A model generated the notes under the pieces. That model saw only the letters and a list, made by a program, of their open reading frames with translations, made no database searches and was not told the DNA's origin. The position numbers were made by a program, and so were the translations under genes. Of a DNA stretch of 64,000 nt, positions 44,001 through 54,800 are shown piece after piece. The DNA is from Haematococcus lacustris. Lineage: Eukaryota; Chlorophyta; Chlorophyceae; Chlamydomonadales; Haematococcaceae. Within the stretch, counting starts at the first letter, position 1, and every line of letters starts with the position of its first letter. Location of the stretch: assembly GCA_030144725.1 (NCBI GenBank), contig JASKMD010000006.1:10789001-10853000 (forward strand). The letters are read 5' to 3'.

Positions 44001-47000
44001 ATACATCTACTGCACCGTCCCTTCGCTGCTTATCGCTCCTCGCGGTACTCTTCCGCTTCTTTGGAGGCATTGCGCCACTAGGCTCATACCAGCTACCAGC
44101 TCATACCTGCTCATAATAGTGTATCACTCCGCCACATCACTCTAGCACATAGCACCTGAGACCTGTGCTTTACAGGGTAGGTGTACACGAGCAGTGCATC
44201 AAGCAGTGGCTAGCTGGTTGCTCCTGGGACATTGTCGCCATGTTTATGACATTGCGTCTACGAAAGTATCGTTTATGCTCGTTCGAATCGTTGGCCACCA
44301 TGTTTGTGATCACCACGGTGGGGGGGCACGGCAGTCAAGTGCTTGCTATACGTTTACATTTAGACCAAGACTCACACACATACGCGTCTTGTGCATTCAT
44401 GAATGATCACATCTAGGCTAGGGCATACAAATAGTCCATTCTTACCTTTGTGGCGAAAGTGTACAAGAATTTCCACCCTCGCCGAAGGCTGATCTGCAAC
44501 AATATATACTGGTACAATCAGAACTTTCAACAATGCACAACAATCAAGTTTTTTACAAATTCAAGTTGTAAGACGGGGGCAACAAATTGATCGCCCAATG
44601 TGGGGCTCGAACCCACGACCACCAGATTAAGAGTCTGGCGCTCTACCAACTGAGCTAACCGGGCAGAAGCTGTTGCGATGACACAAGGAATGAATAATGT
44701 CATTATGTATACAAAGTGTAGAGCTGCTTTAACTACACTACGCCACACATGTCATTCATGGTGCTCACTCTTTTCGGTTAAGTTTTAAAATGACTAGATG
44801 GAAAAGGTAGTCACTAGCAGCACTAAGTGCTTACAAGTTGCATCCTAAGGCAGCCTCTTGCCACAGCAAGCAGTAGGAGTGCAGCTGTAGCCAGTGTGGG
44901 TGGTAAAAAAGCATAACCAAAGAGCAAAGCAGGTGTGGACATGGTAAACAGAGCGCAGTAAAAATCATCATTATCGTTACATGCTCCATGTGCCAGCTGC
45001 ATCGCACATACTCGTAGACATGGCTTAAGTTGCCATGGTCTACGGACAAATCCTGCCTTATGATTCTATCATATGGCTAGCCCCCGCCCCACAGCCTGCA
45101 CTGATGCCTGGGTCACACAGTTTCGAACAATAACACACCTTCTGGGGTCTGCGTGAAACTCTGGCAGCCTGCCCAGCCTACCGCATGTTAAGAAGAGCTG
45201 CTTCACAATACCATGTGCTGGCATGCCAGCAAACATGACTCTGCCGGCGCAGCCAGTGCACTTGCAAAGGTTTCGTGCATAGCTGGCTGTTGAGTGTTCC
45301 CCTACACTACATACTGGCCGGTACTGACCTTGTTGTGGACATCAGGGGGTGGTTATGTAGGTTGAGGCACAGGCCAGTGCAACCAGTTGTAGCAGCTGCT
45401 GACCGTGACTCGGCGCAGCCCATGGCTCGGCGGCCCATGCGGCGGCCCACGAGTTCGCCCTTGACGCGTTGGTAGCCAATGATTCGCCGGCTTGGTGGAC
45501 AGAGTTCTTCAGCCGGCGGCTGCATGTGAGAGAGTGGGTACCTCCAGGGTCTTGCACGCCACCATCTTGGCGGGGCAGCTGTCGTGATCAGCATCATTAC
45601 ACGGCATTCACCGGTGTGCAATACAACTGGATACCGCCGGCGTTGCTGCAACGATGTGAGGCTTGAACAGCTCCATCAGCTGCTGTATCTTGTGCAGCCG
45701 CTTGCTGACCTTGCTGACGTGTTCACCAGCAGCTTCGACGGGGCTGTCTAGGAACATCCACTGACACACCCCTCTATGGTGCCTTGCGGCGGACCCCCAC
45801 CAGGGATGGGTGGCTGCGACGGAGGGGGTGGCCAGGCTTTTGCACGCATGCAGCCCTGCTGCTGCACCCATGCACCCAGCCTCCACGCACCCAGCCAATC
45901 TTTGCATGCTTTAGTCAACAACCATGCCAGCTGGCATGTGGGCAGGTCAGGGTCCTGCCCAGTCCAGTGAGCAAACTTTGAGCACCCCACCCCGGCTGCT
46001 CTGCACGCTGACCAGAGTGGGGAGCACAAGGCAGCCCTGCCGTTGTCTAGCGGCCAGGGAGTCGGAGGCTGTCAGGGACTGGCAGAGGCTGTCAGGGCCT
46101 GTTGCTGCTGGCAGTGCGCAACATATTGGCTGCACCACACGGGCCAGCGGGGCGCGACAATCACATCAGCTGACTGCAGCCAGACAAACCAACGCCATGT
46201 TGAGCGACATCAGGAAGCTATAAGCACCGGGGCTGATGTTAGAGTTGGATATGATATGGTGAGCAAACTCCCACGAACATTGCGGCTAAGAGTAAGGTCG
46301 GGGACGGGGTAATGACATGCTTGACCTATTTGTGAGCTTCTTTCACAGCTTGTATGTAAACCTGATGAGGCTGAATAGATGGATGACATTGGCATGCGAG
46401 CTAGGATGAGGGTTGATGGAGGTGGCGAGGGTTCATGACGCCTTGTGTACGACAATGTGGGCTAGGGTTAGGGTTAGGGCTAGGGCTACCCGAGTCGGGA
46501 TTGGGAGGAGGGCTGTGGCGGGCGTGCACAATGCCATCATGAGTTTCGCGATGTTGCGATATGAGGTCGCTCCAGGCATTGAGAGCTCGAGGGTTCCCTG
46601 ATCAATAAGGCGCCCCTCTGCTACCCCTCTGGTACAGCCAGCGAAGAGCAAGCTTGTGATGTGGTGCTGCAGCTGTCAGTCACTAGTCACTAGGGTTGCT
46701 GACAGCGCATGGCCACACTGGGCAGTTCTGCAGTGGACTGCATTAGTGCTGGCTGGCCATAGCGTGTAGTCTAGGGTGGCCTGGGCCTTCTTGCCCAGGC
46801 TGACACTTAGGGTAGGTGGTGTGAGCAGGCCGCGCCCCAGGCAGTAGCTCCTCCCCTAATGCACGCCGGCTCTGCCGGAGTAGTCTTCTTCTTCTTTCTT
46901 CTGCTAAGGCTGACGAAGCTAGCTGTGGGGTGGTCTGTGTGCTGGCCTGCATGTGCTGTGTGCTGGGGGATGGTGAGCGTTGCCTGGGGCTGGTGTTCAT

Positions 47001-50000
47001 GACTGTGGCTGCGGCTCTGTGGGGCCATGTCCAGCTGATGGCGAGCTTTGGGGCATGGGGTGGAGGGGGCTGGCTGTGGCTGGCGCTCATGACGTGGCGT
47101 CGGTGCTTACCAGCATTTTTAATCTGAGCCATAAGCATGCATCTGGGTAAACAAAAATAAACTACTGGTGGCTGCCAGTGTATTGATGTCACCCAGTAGG
47201 GGTGTACTTCGATTTTTTTTTTGGTTTCGCCCTGATGCATGATCTATAGCTCAAAGTGACTAGGTGAAAGGTTCATACCCTTGAATTTACAGCTCGACCT
47301 TACTTCGAGACATCGCTGTTCCGGTGCTAGTAGAGGGCCTGGCTGGCGCCTTTGGTGTTGGTGGCTGGTGGTGGTGTTGATGGTGAGAGTGTCTGGTGGG
47401 TGACGAGGCTGTCCAAAGCTCTCTTCATTTCTGCCAACTCTACCAATTGAGGGCCTTACAACACCTTTACTCTCACTACGGCCTACCTTGACGTAGACCT
47501 CTAGGCGTGGTCCACTACAAAACGGTGTTGTCTGTGTGGAGTCACTAGGCTCATGCCAGCTACCAGCTCATACCTGCTCACAATAGTGTATCACTCCGCC
47601 ACATCACTCTCGCACATAGCACCTGAGAACCTTGAGGGCCTTACAGCACCAGTGGCAGGGCCACCGGCATGCCGTCCGGGGCAGCATACGCTTTGGCCAC
47701 GCCACAGGCCGTCCAACCATTGGGCGCCACTAACCCACTGAGTGCATGTGGAGCAGCCAATGACCGACTTGTGTGGGTAGTCACGCACATTGCCATGGCT
47801 GGCTGCCGCTGGGCTGATCACGGCCCTTGCTTCCCAAGCGTCCTCGACACCCTGCCCGGAGCGTGTCTACTAGACTGTCCCCTACGTGTAACTTGATCTT
47901 GTGCTGTACTGCGGAGTGTATCCATACCCACCCTACCACGGCAGCACTAGTGGATGGTTAATAGTACATTGTTAAGTGTACACTACTCCCCATTTGCTCA
48001 CTCTGTCTTGTGCTCACTATGCGCAGCTACTTGCTTGGTGCACTCCTCACCTCTTTCTGCTTGGCCTCTTGCACATTGTAGCTGCATACACCCAGCTGGG
48101 CCATGCCCACTGCCAGCTGCTCCACCTCTGCATCCATCCGCGTGCATGTATTAAAAAAGATTATATCTGGGCCAAGGCAGGCGCGTAGTTTATTTCTAGA
48201 TCATGATTGCATAAAAGGAGTGTAGCTGTGCTCTAAAGCACCTTGACCCTCACGAGGGCCCATTTTGACGTAGACCACTAGACGTGGCCTACTACAAGTC
48301 GGAGGCGGCTTGTGCTTGGCGGTACTCTTCCGCTTCTTCGGAGGCATTGCGCCACTAGGCTCATACCAGCTACCAGCTCATACCTGCTCATAATAGTGTA
48401 TCACTCCGCCACATCACTCTAGCACATAGCACCTGAGACCTGTGCTTTACAGGGTAGGTGTACACGAGCAGTGCATCAAGCAGTGGCTAGCTGGTTGCTC
48501 CTGGGACATTGTCGCCATGTTTATGACATTGCGTCTACGAAAGTATCGTTTATGCTCGTTCGAATCGTTGGCCACCATGTTTGTGATCACCACGGTGGGG
48601 GTGCACGGCAGTCAAGTGCTTGCTATACGTTTACATTTAGACCAAGACTCACACACATACGCGTCTTGTGCATTCATGAATGATCACATCTAGGCTAGGG
48701 CATACAAATAGTCCATTCTTACCTTTGTGGCGAAAGTGTACAAGAATTTCCACCCTCGCCGAAGTCTGATCTGCAACAATATATACTGGTACAATCAGAA
48801 CTTTCACCAATGCACAACAATCCTAGAAGGATGTAAATTCATGTTGTATAACGGGGGCAATAAATTGATCGCCCAATGTGGGGCTCGAACCCACGACCAC
48901 CAGATTAAGAGTCTGGCGCTCTACCAACTGAGCTAACCGGGCAGAAGCTGTTGCGATGACACAAGGAGAGAACAATGTTACTATGTATACAAAGTGTAGA
49001 GCTGCTTTAACTACACTACGCCACACATGTCATTCATGGTGCTCACTCTTTTCGATCAAGTTTTAAAATGACTAGATGGAAAAGGTAGTCACTAGCAGCA
49101 CTAAGTGCTTACAAGTTGCATCCTAAGGCAGCCTCTTGCCACAGCAAGCAGTAGGAGTGCAGCTGTAGCCAGTGTGGGTGGTAAGAAAGCATATCCAAAG
49201 AGCAAAGCAGGTGTGGACATGGTAAACAGAGCGCAGTAAAAATCATCATTATCGTTACATGCTCCATGTGCCAGCTGCATCGCACATACTCGTAGACATG
49301 GCTTAAGATGCCATGGTCTACGGACAAATCCTGCCTTATGATTCTATAATATGGCTAGCCCCCGCCCCACAGCCTGCACTGATGCCTGGGTCACACAGTT
49401 TCGAACAATAACACACCTTCTGGGGTCTGCGTGAAACTCTGGCAGCCTGCCCAGCCTACCGCATGTTAAGAAGAGCTGCTTCACAATACCATGTGCTGGC
49501 ATGCCGGCAAACATGACTCAGCCAGCGCAGTCAGTGCGCTTGCAAAGGTCACATGCATGGCTGGCTGTTGGGTGTCCTCCTACACTACATCCTGGCGTTA
49601 TGTGAATAGAAGTTCTACAGCATGTAAAGGATAACCCAATTATGACTTTGCAGCGCTTTCATATATCTGGTGGTATAGTGCAGTAATTGCAATAACGTAT
49701 AGATACTACATCATGCCACGCGATGACACGCATAACCAACTTACATGTACCATGTATCATGTTCAAGGCAGGCTGAAATATGGAACCTGTTGCGTTGTTG
49801 TGGGTATGTGACAATAATACCATGTAACCAGCCAGGTTTTGCTATGTATAGGAATGAAATAAGTTATTCGCTAGCCCCATGAACGTGTGCCCTCAATGCA
49901 CTTGGCCCATGACTGCTTGCACTGTTGCAGCGGACCAGCTGCCTCCCTCCTTGTCGCCATTAGGTGGTGTGACACTAGAACTATTCTTGTTGGTCTGTCA

Positions 50001-50639
50001 CCTCTCATCCACTGTGCATGCAACCGCTCTATGAACCTGCCAAGCCCAACATTATGTAGTTGTACCACCATGCCTCAGCTATGCCTGCCTGCCCGCCTGC
50101 CTGCCCTTGCCTGCTTGCCTGTTCTGTTGACTAGGGCATGTGCTTCCTCAGCGATCGCGCTGATGCCAAGCTGGGCCTGCTGCCGAGCTGGTACCTGCCT
50201 CTCCGTGGCTGGCTCACCACGCTCTCCATGCTCTCCATGCTAGCTACTACCACCTATTTTGTGGCAAAGGTGAGCTCAGCAGCACAGCCTCACCCACCTG
50301 TGCGCGCCCCTACTCACCCTGTAGTTGGCTTGCCTTTCCCTGAGCTCCGCTTGCTGATAGCTCAGCCCTCAGCGCTCCTCACACATGCCATCCCATAACC
50401 AGTGGCAGTTGTCCCCCTGACTGAGGTGCCTATTGCCACAACGGGGCACCCCTCTACTGCTGCAGCAGTCCTCTTGACGAGCACATGGCGGACTGATGCC
50501 CCAGCTGCTGCTGGCACCATGCTTTAAACATCTCCCGAGCTACCCACCTCAGCTACCCCTGCACCTCTACCTCTGCCTCTAGGGCGTAGTCTTCCTTTCT
50601 TTCTTTCAGCCACCCCTGTACCTCATCAACATCTCGTAA
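41015..50639 (+). CDS. TMEM69/DUF3429 family membrane protein (6 exons)
   Basis: DUF3429 proteins are small multi-pass membrane proteins, mitochondrial in eukaryotes as TMEM69, of unknown biochemical role. Exons: 41015-41204, 42060-42145, 43066-43138, 43707-43831, 50135-50269, 50610-50639; they close in phase to 212 aa. Motifs in order: SVP-type lead-in AISAVPSMPKLLGFAG, VLPFLGLTPYLVEAAGL, YGALIVTFLGAVHWGLAM (the family hallmark), RYLWSVGPALLAWPVLSM, SLMIALLLG, RRGLLP-like KLGLLPSWYLPLRGWLTTL. These give five likely membrane segments. The N-terminus MAGPASWSALNSSGSSSSG is Ser-rich and may be a targeting peptide; an in-frame ATG at 40982 would add 11 residues. A similar first exon lies at 61.2 kb. 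The last exon encodes only PPLYLINIS. Intron 4 (43832-50134) is 6.3 kb and carries two tRNA genes and several repeats. Confidence 0.87.
42290..42536 (-). mobile_element. Conserved 3' flank and end of a Fanzor-type element (second copy)
   Basis: Inverted homologue of 12793-13045. Read on the plus strand it begins AGCACCTTGACTCTCAC, followed by a palindromic GACCACTAGGCGTGGTC, ACGGTGTTGTCTGTGTGGA and a GCATGGCATGCACATGGC-rich stretch. It lies in TMEM69-like intron 2. Confidence 0.65.
42537..42690 (-). pseudogene. C-terminal tail of a Fanzor-like protein (truncated)
   Basis: The minus strand encodes YWPEQGKLPAKGKEYPGLGY, then KRVRDKPPKAQ and a Gln-rich end, stopping at 42537-42539. This tail matches the fragment at 12.6 kb residue for residue over its core but keeps Arg where that copy has TGA. 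The RuvC-III part upstream is missing or degraded. Confidence 0.55.
42921..43039 (+). repeat. (TGTGC)n pentamer array
   Basis: About 23 units of GCTGT/TGTGC, ending about 25 bp before the acceptor of the exon at 43066. Confidence 0.95.
43598..43690 (+). repeat. 15-bp array TGACCCCCTGGTGCC
   Basis: Six to seven units directly upstream of the acceptor of the exon at 43707. Confidence 0.95.
44040..45317 (+). repeat. 1.28 kb direct duplication, copy A
   Basis: Nearly identical to 48318-49597 at a constant offset of about 4277-4278 bp. Differences are scattered substitutions, a few short indels and a replaced stretch near 44545-44575 against 48823-48855. Contains a tRNA-Lys gene and an 83-codon open frame that differs by one residue between copies. 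Its left edge begins with a short-element segment. Confidence 0.9.
44592..44664 (-). tRNA. tRNA-Lys (CUU), copy A
   Basis: 73 nt on the minus strand starting GCCCGGTTAGCTCAGTTGG. The acceptor stem GCCCGGT/ATTGGGC has two G-U pairs and a discriminator G. The anticodon stem CCAGA/TCTGG encloses loop CTCTTAA, giving anticodon CUU. The T-arm is GTGGGTTCGAGCCCCAC-like. A-box and B-box consensus are intact. No intron; CCA not encoded, as expected in eukaryotes. No run of four T follows within about 40 bp on this strand. Confidence 0.95.
46462..46484 (+). repeat. Short interstitial telomere-like tract
   Basis: Three to four TTAGGG/CTAGGG units in TMEM69-like intron 4. Confidence 0.7.
47455..47635 (+). 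mobile_element. Short non-autonomous element (deletion derivative)
   Basis: ACACCTTTACTCTCACTACG start, the GACCTCTAGGCGTGGTC hairpin and ACGGTGTTGTCTGTGTGGA as in the Fanzor-type flank. These join directly to CACTAGGCTCATGCCAGC, and the element ends near CACATAGCACCTGAG. Confidence 0.6.
48232..48440 (+). mobile_element. Short non-autonomous element abutting duplication copy B
   Basis: Starts AGCACCTTGACCCTCACG, has GACCACTAGACGTGGCC, then GGCATTGCGCCACTAGGCTC, and ends near CACATAGCACCTGAG. Its right half is also the start of duplication copies A and B. Confidence 0.6.
48318..49597 (+). repeat. 1.28 kb direct duplication, copy B
   Basis: Second copy of 44040-45317, same orientation, including tRNA-Lys. 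Similarity ends near CTACACTACATCCTGGC. Confidence 0.9.
48870..48942 (-). tRNA. tRNA-Lys (CUU), copy B
   Basis: Identical 73 nt to copy A, so the tRNA is conserved while flanks differ. Same structure and anticodon. As for copy A, no oligo-T terminator is seen just downstream on the minus strand. Confidence 0.95.
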
Positions 50640-51877
50640 ACACCCCCTTCCCGAGCCTCATAGGCAGCCTGCCGTCGTCAGACTGGTTGCAACCAGAGTG
50701 GGATGACCTGTCCACGCAGGACGTAGCCAAGGTGCGTGCTCGCATGGCAGAGGAAGACAGCGCTAAAGCAGCCAAGTTGGCGGCTAGGCACGATACTGAG
50801 CGGACAGCCTCTGAATCCCCAGCGAAGCAGGCTGGGCGTTGGCGAGGATGATGCGTGCATAAGTACATCTTGACCAGTACTTCACGGCCAGTGTGGCTAG
50901 GAGGGAGCCACCAGGGGGCTGTCCAGAGCGTGCAATGGCTAAGCTCCTGGTCGGCAGGAATAGAGTAAGGCTCACTTAGAGACTGATGCCCTGTCTACCA
51001 GGGGATGCCTATTCGCAAATGAAAAGCAGGCGCACTATTTCACCGGCTAACGTTCCAGGGTTGCCTTTCCTCCATCTGCCAAGTGATACACAATACGACA
51101 TGGAGATATTTGGAAGTGGCCCGTCAGGGGCCTTTCTTATCTTTCTGCATGTCCATCAACTGCCATCATTTAGCAACGCAAGCAGCTTAAACTTGGCAGC
51201 AGGCACAACATGCTTTTATGCACGAGAAAATCGATATCAAAACTGGCAGGTCCCGTGTTGTCCCGAAGAGCACTGCAAAACATGTAGCGACGCGTCCTGG
51301 TAAAGAGGCGACTTCTCCAGCCTCGACTGGTCCAACCGCCAAACGAACCTGAATTCGCTGTGCTCCCCGCTGTGCTCCCTACTTGTGCCCAACTGCCGCT
51401 GGCATAAAAGAGGCTACACGCTACGGCTTAAGCCCAACTAAGGCCCACCTCGACTCGAGGGCTGCCGTGACAGAAGGCTTTGGTGAGCGATGCCAGAGCA
51501 GTCCTGGAGCCAGGCAGCGATAGGCACAGGGGCTGGCGGAGAGTCTTGCAGCACTTGAGAAAATGGCCCAGTCCCTCAGTCCGCACTCTCTTGTGACCGT
51601 GTGAACCTGCTCACGCGCGTGAGGTGGCCTTGAGCCGGCACATGCGGCAGCGCAGGCAGGGCATAACGTGCATGGGGCAGATTGCCCTGCCCCAGTGCCC
51701 AGCACCAGAGAGCCCTGGTCACACTGCACCGTGACACTGCGACAGGCTGCATACGCAGCGGGTGCAGCGCGTTATCAGGGTGGTCATCGCGATGCTGTCC
51801 AAACCAACACTTGTTGCGCAGGTCCAATTCCTGTGCGTGCAAGGCTTTGGAGTGGCATCGTCTCCTGTGGCGCAAGT
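50640..51877. other. Region between the TMEM69-like and AP2 genes
   Basis: No gene is firmly supported. One plus-strand frame (50642-50851) stays open and encodes SLPSSDWLQPEWDDLSTQDV followed by a charged Ala/Lys-rich helix. No upstream AG puts it in phase with the last TMEM69-like exon. A second frame (50986-51303) encodes GLPFLHLPSDTQYDMEIFGS and ends CPEEHCKTCSDASW. Neither is recognised. Confidence 0.35.
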
Positions 51878-54800
51878 ATGGCATCCGCACATGACCATAA
51901 CGGCCTGGCACTGGGCCCTGGCGAAGTGCAGGTGCGCAAATGTAGCCTTGCAACCAGATTCACGTCAGTACACTACGTACACCGTAGCTGAACGGCACTT
52001 TGAGGACTGGACGTAGAACAAGTAGCCATGAAACAGTTGTGCACTATGTGCAGGTGGACCCAGAAGCCATTGCAGCAGTCACTGCAGCATTGCAGCAGGC
52101 TGCACAATTGCCAAGCGAGCAGGTGTGGAGCTTTTATTCTTACTCGCATATGTATGTATATGTCCAGGGAGTCAGGCTTCCTTGCTTGTTTCTGTTGAAT
52201 TGCAACCAGCGGCAGTGCTCCTGTTGCTTAGAATGTGGGCACTTCAGGGCTTTATCATTGTGATGCCAGCCTGCTTGTGGTAACCACATGGCATGCCGGC
52301 TGCATGGTTGCACTTGCCTGCAGTTTGCTGGCGTTAACATGGAGGAGTATTATGCACAGCTGGCAGCAATGGCAGCCCAGGGTAATGCAGTGGGACAAGA
52401 CGGCATGGGCATGGGTATGAACATGGGCATGGGCATGGAGCAAGCCAACTATGATTCCCAGCAAGCCTATGGCTCGGACCGTCAGAACAAACCCAAATCA
52501 GGCTACAGGTGAGGATCAGCCCAGCTCCGGCCAGCACAGCACAGCTCAATGATTCCCAGCCCATCCCAGCCCAGCCCAGCCCAGCCCAGCCCAGCCCAGC
52601 CCAGCCCAGCCCAGCCCAGCTCAAAGATACCCAGCCCTGCCCAGCCCAATAATACTCAGCCCAGGTTGGCAATGTGCACAAAATGCTCCAAGCGTCGTGC
52701 TTGTCACATCAGCGCTGAAATGCCTGACCAGAGCACACAATAGCAGTAGTGCCCTGCAGCCTCTGTTGGTTTGTGCAGCAGGCTGCATGCATGAGGTTAT
52801 GATGTGTGCATGCAGGGGAGTGTGCTGGAACAAGAAAAACCGGCGCTGGCAGGCGGCCATCAACGCAGGGGGCTTGTACATTTACTTGGGGTCTTTTGTG
52901 CAGGTGGGTGCTGTTAAGGGATGGGTGGCACATGAGGCATGAGCGGAGCAAAGGTTTGGGCAGGAGAGTGGCAGGGGTGGGGGAGGTGGTGGCAGACAAA
53001 CAGTGAGCAAGGTGAGGGAGGCAGGCAGGCAGGTAGGTGCAATGAGTGAGACCAAGCAATGCGGTGTCAGTGCCTACACTGCACGGAGCAAGGTAGGGCA
53101 GCGCCCGGGCAGCTCTGCATTGCATTAGTCAGGAGAACAAAGCATAACCTGTGGCATTTGCTGCAAAGGAGCCCAGCATTACATAGGGTTGGGTTTGGGT
53201 TCACTAGTAGGCGCTTACTAGGCATTTACATAATACTCAGCATATAGCAGCCTGTTCAGATCCATTGGCCAAAGAGAGCAAGGGGGTGAAGTCCTTGTGA
53301 GTATGTATAGTGGACAATGGTCCACAGCAAGCGCCCCTCTTCTCCTGTCGAGCAGGAGATTGAAGCGGCCAAAACATTTGATCGCGCAAACCTGTTCTTG
53401 CGTGGCTCTCGAGGGAAGCTGAACTTTGGCTACGAGCTGTACGTGGACGCTGAGGGCCACCTCATCCCTGATCAGAAACTGTTTGTGAGTCCGGGCATGT
53501 CACACCTTCACACCCAACAAGCCGGTGGGACTGCAGCCCAGGAGCCTTTAGTCTGCAGCCTGTGACTCACGCTTGTGATCTTGGTGCATGGCTGTGTTGC
53601 ATTGCTCTAGCCCTGCCTCTCGCTGTGAGCTGGGCGTGCTAGGTGTGCTGTGCGTCCTGCTAGCTAACTTGCACAGCATGGCAGTATGCTGCATCACAGA
53701 ACTACAGCACAGTGGTGATCATACCGAACAAACCACATGCTCACACAGAGCTTCTCAACCGCTTGTTGCAGCCCACTTAGCTGCCTGTTTCCTCTCCGCT
53801 GCTGAATACAATAGCTGTGTGCCTGGCAATGCCTTCTGTGTGGCCAGCTTGCGGCAGCAGGAGCAGACTGTGTCCCAGGCAGTCAACCCTCCCTTGTCTA
53901 TGCTGCTTTGCCAAAGTCTTCCTCTTCTCCTCCCCCTTCCTTCCTTTTCCTTTTTCTCCTCCTCCTTCCCCTCTCGTTCTCCTCCTTCTGCTTCTTCTTC
54001 TTGTTCAATTGCTGGCAAGCATGCTAGCTAGCCTTCCTGAAACCCTTGGCCCACTGCCGGTCACTGCCTGCCTTGCACTAACCAGGGTCACATCACCACC
54101 ATGCTACAGAAGGGGAAGGGCAAGAGGGGGAGGCCTGGGCCAGGCGAGGTCGGCGGCCCCAGCCCAAACGACGTCATGGTCCACACCCCTGGCATGGAGG
54201 TCAGCAGGCTGGTGGCAGGGACAGCGGCACCACAGGTGGGTTGTAACGGAGGCGTGGCAGCTGGCAAGGAGCTGCAGGGTGCGGTACTGTAGCCCAGGTC
54301 CATGCTCTCAAGGCCCCTCCTCATAACACCCTGCCCTTCATCCTCTGCCTGCTGCCCTTGCCACTGCTGCTGCTCTGGAAACCCTGCTCTGTCTGTACAC
54401 CATTGTGTGGTGCATGTGCCAGCCGGAGAGTTGGTTGTTGGTGCGGGAACTACAAGGGTAGTGGTAGCCTGGCACCCCTGCTGCCCACCCACCTGCCTGC
54501 CTCACCTCCTTCCCACCCCTGCCTGCTTGCTTGTCTACCTGCTGCCTGCTGTGTGCAGCACAACTTCCCTGACCCAAGGAAGGCAATCCCGTTCTATCCC
54601 TACAATGGTGCACAGCGTATGGCGAATGGCATGTTCGACATGCCGCATGGCTGCAGCGCCACTGGGTACCTCCCTGGAGACGACGAGTGCTTTGCCATGC
54701 TGTACACGTGAGCTGACGGCCTGAGCAGCAGCGGGCACATTGTCCCCAACAGCAGCAGACATGCTGTCACTGTCATCATCATCATCAGCAGCAGCATCAC

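Noticed and set aside
44165..44416. 83-codon ORF in the tRNA-bearing duplication
   Set aside because: No recognisable features. Its near identity in both copies follows from the recent duplication and is not evidence of selection.
50642..50851. Extra C-terminal exon of the TMEM69-like gene
   Set aside because: The frame cannot be joined in phase from the exon ending at 50269 through any AG seen upstream, while the acceptor at 50609 gives a short in-phase end.
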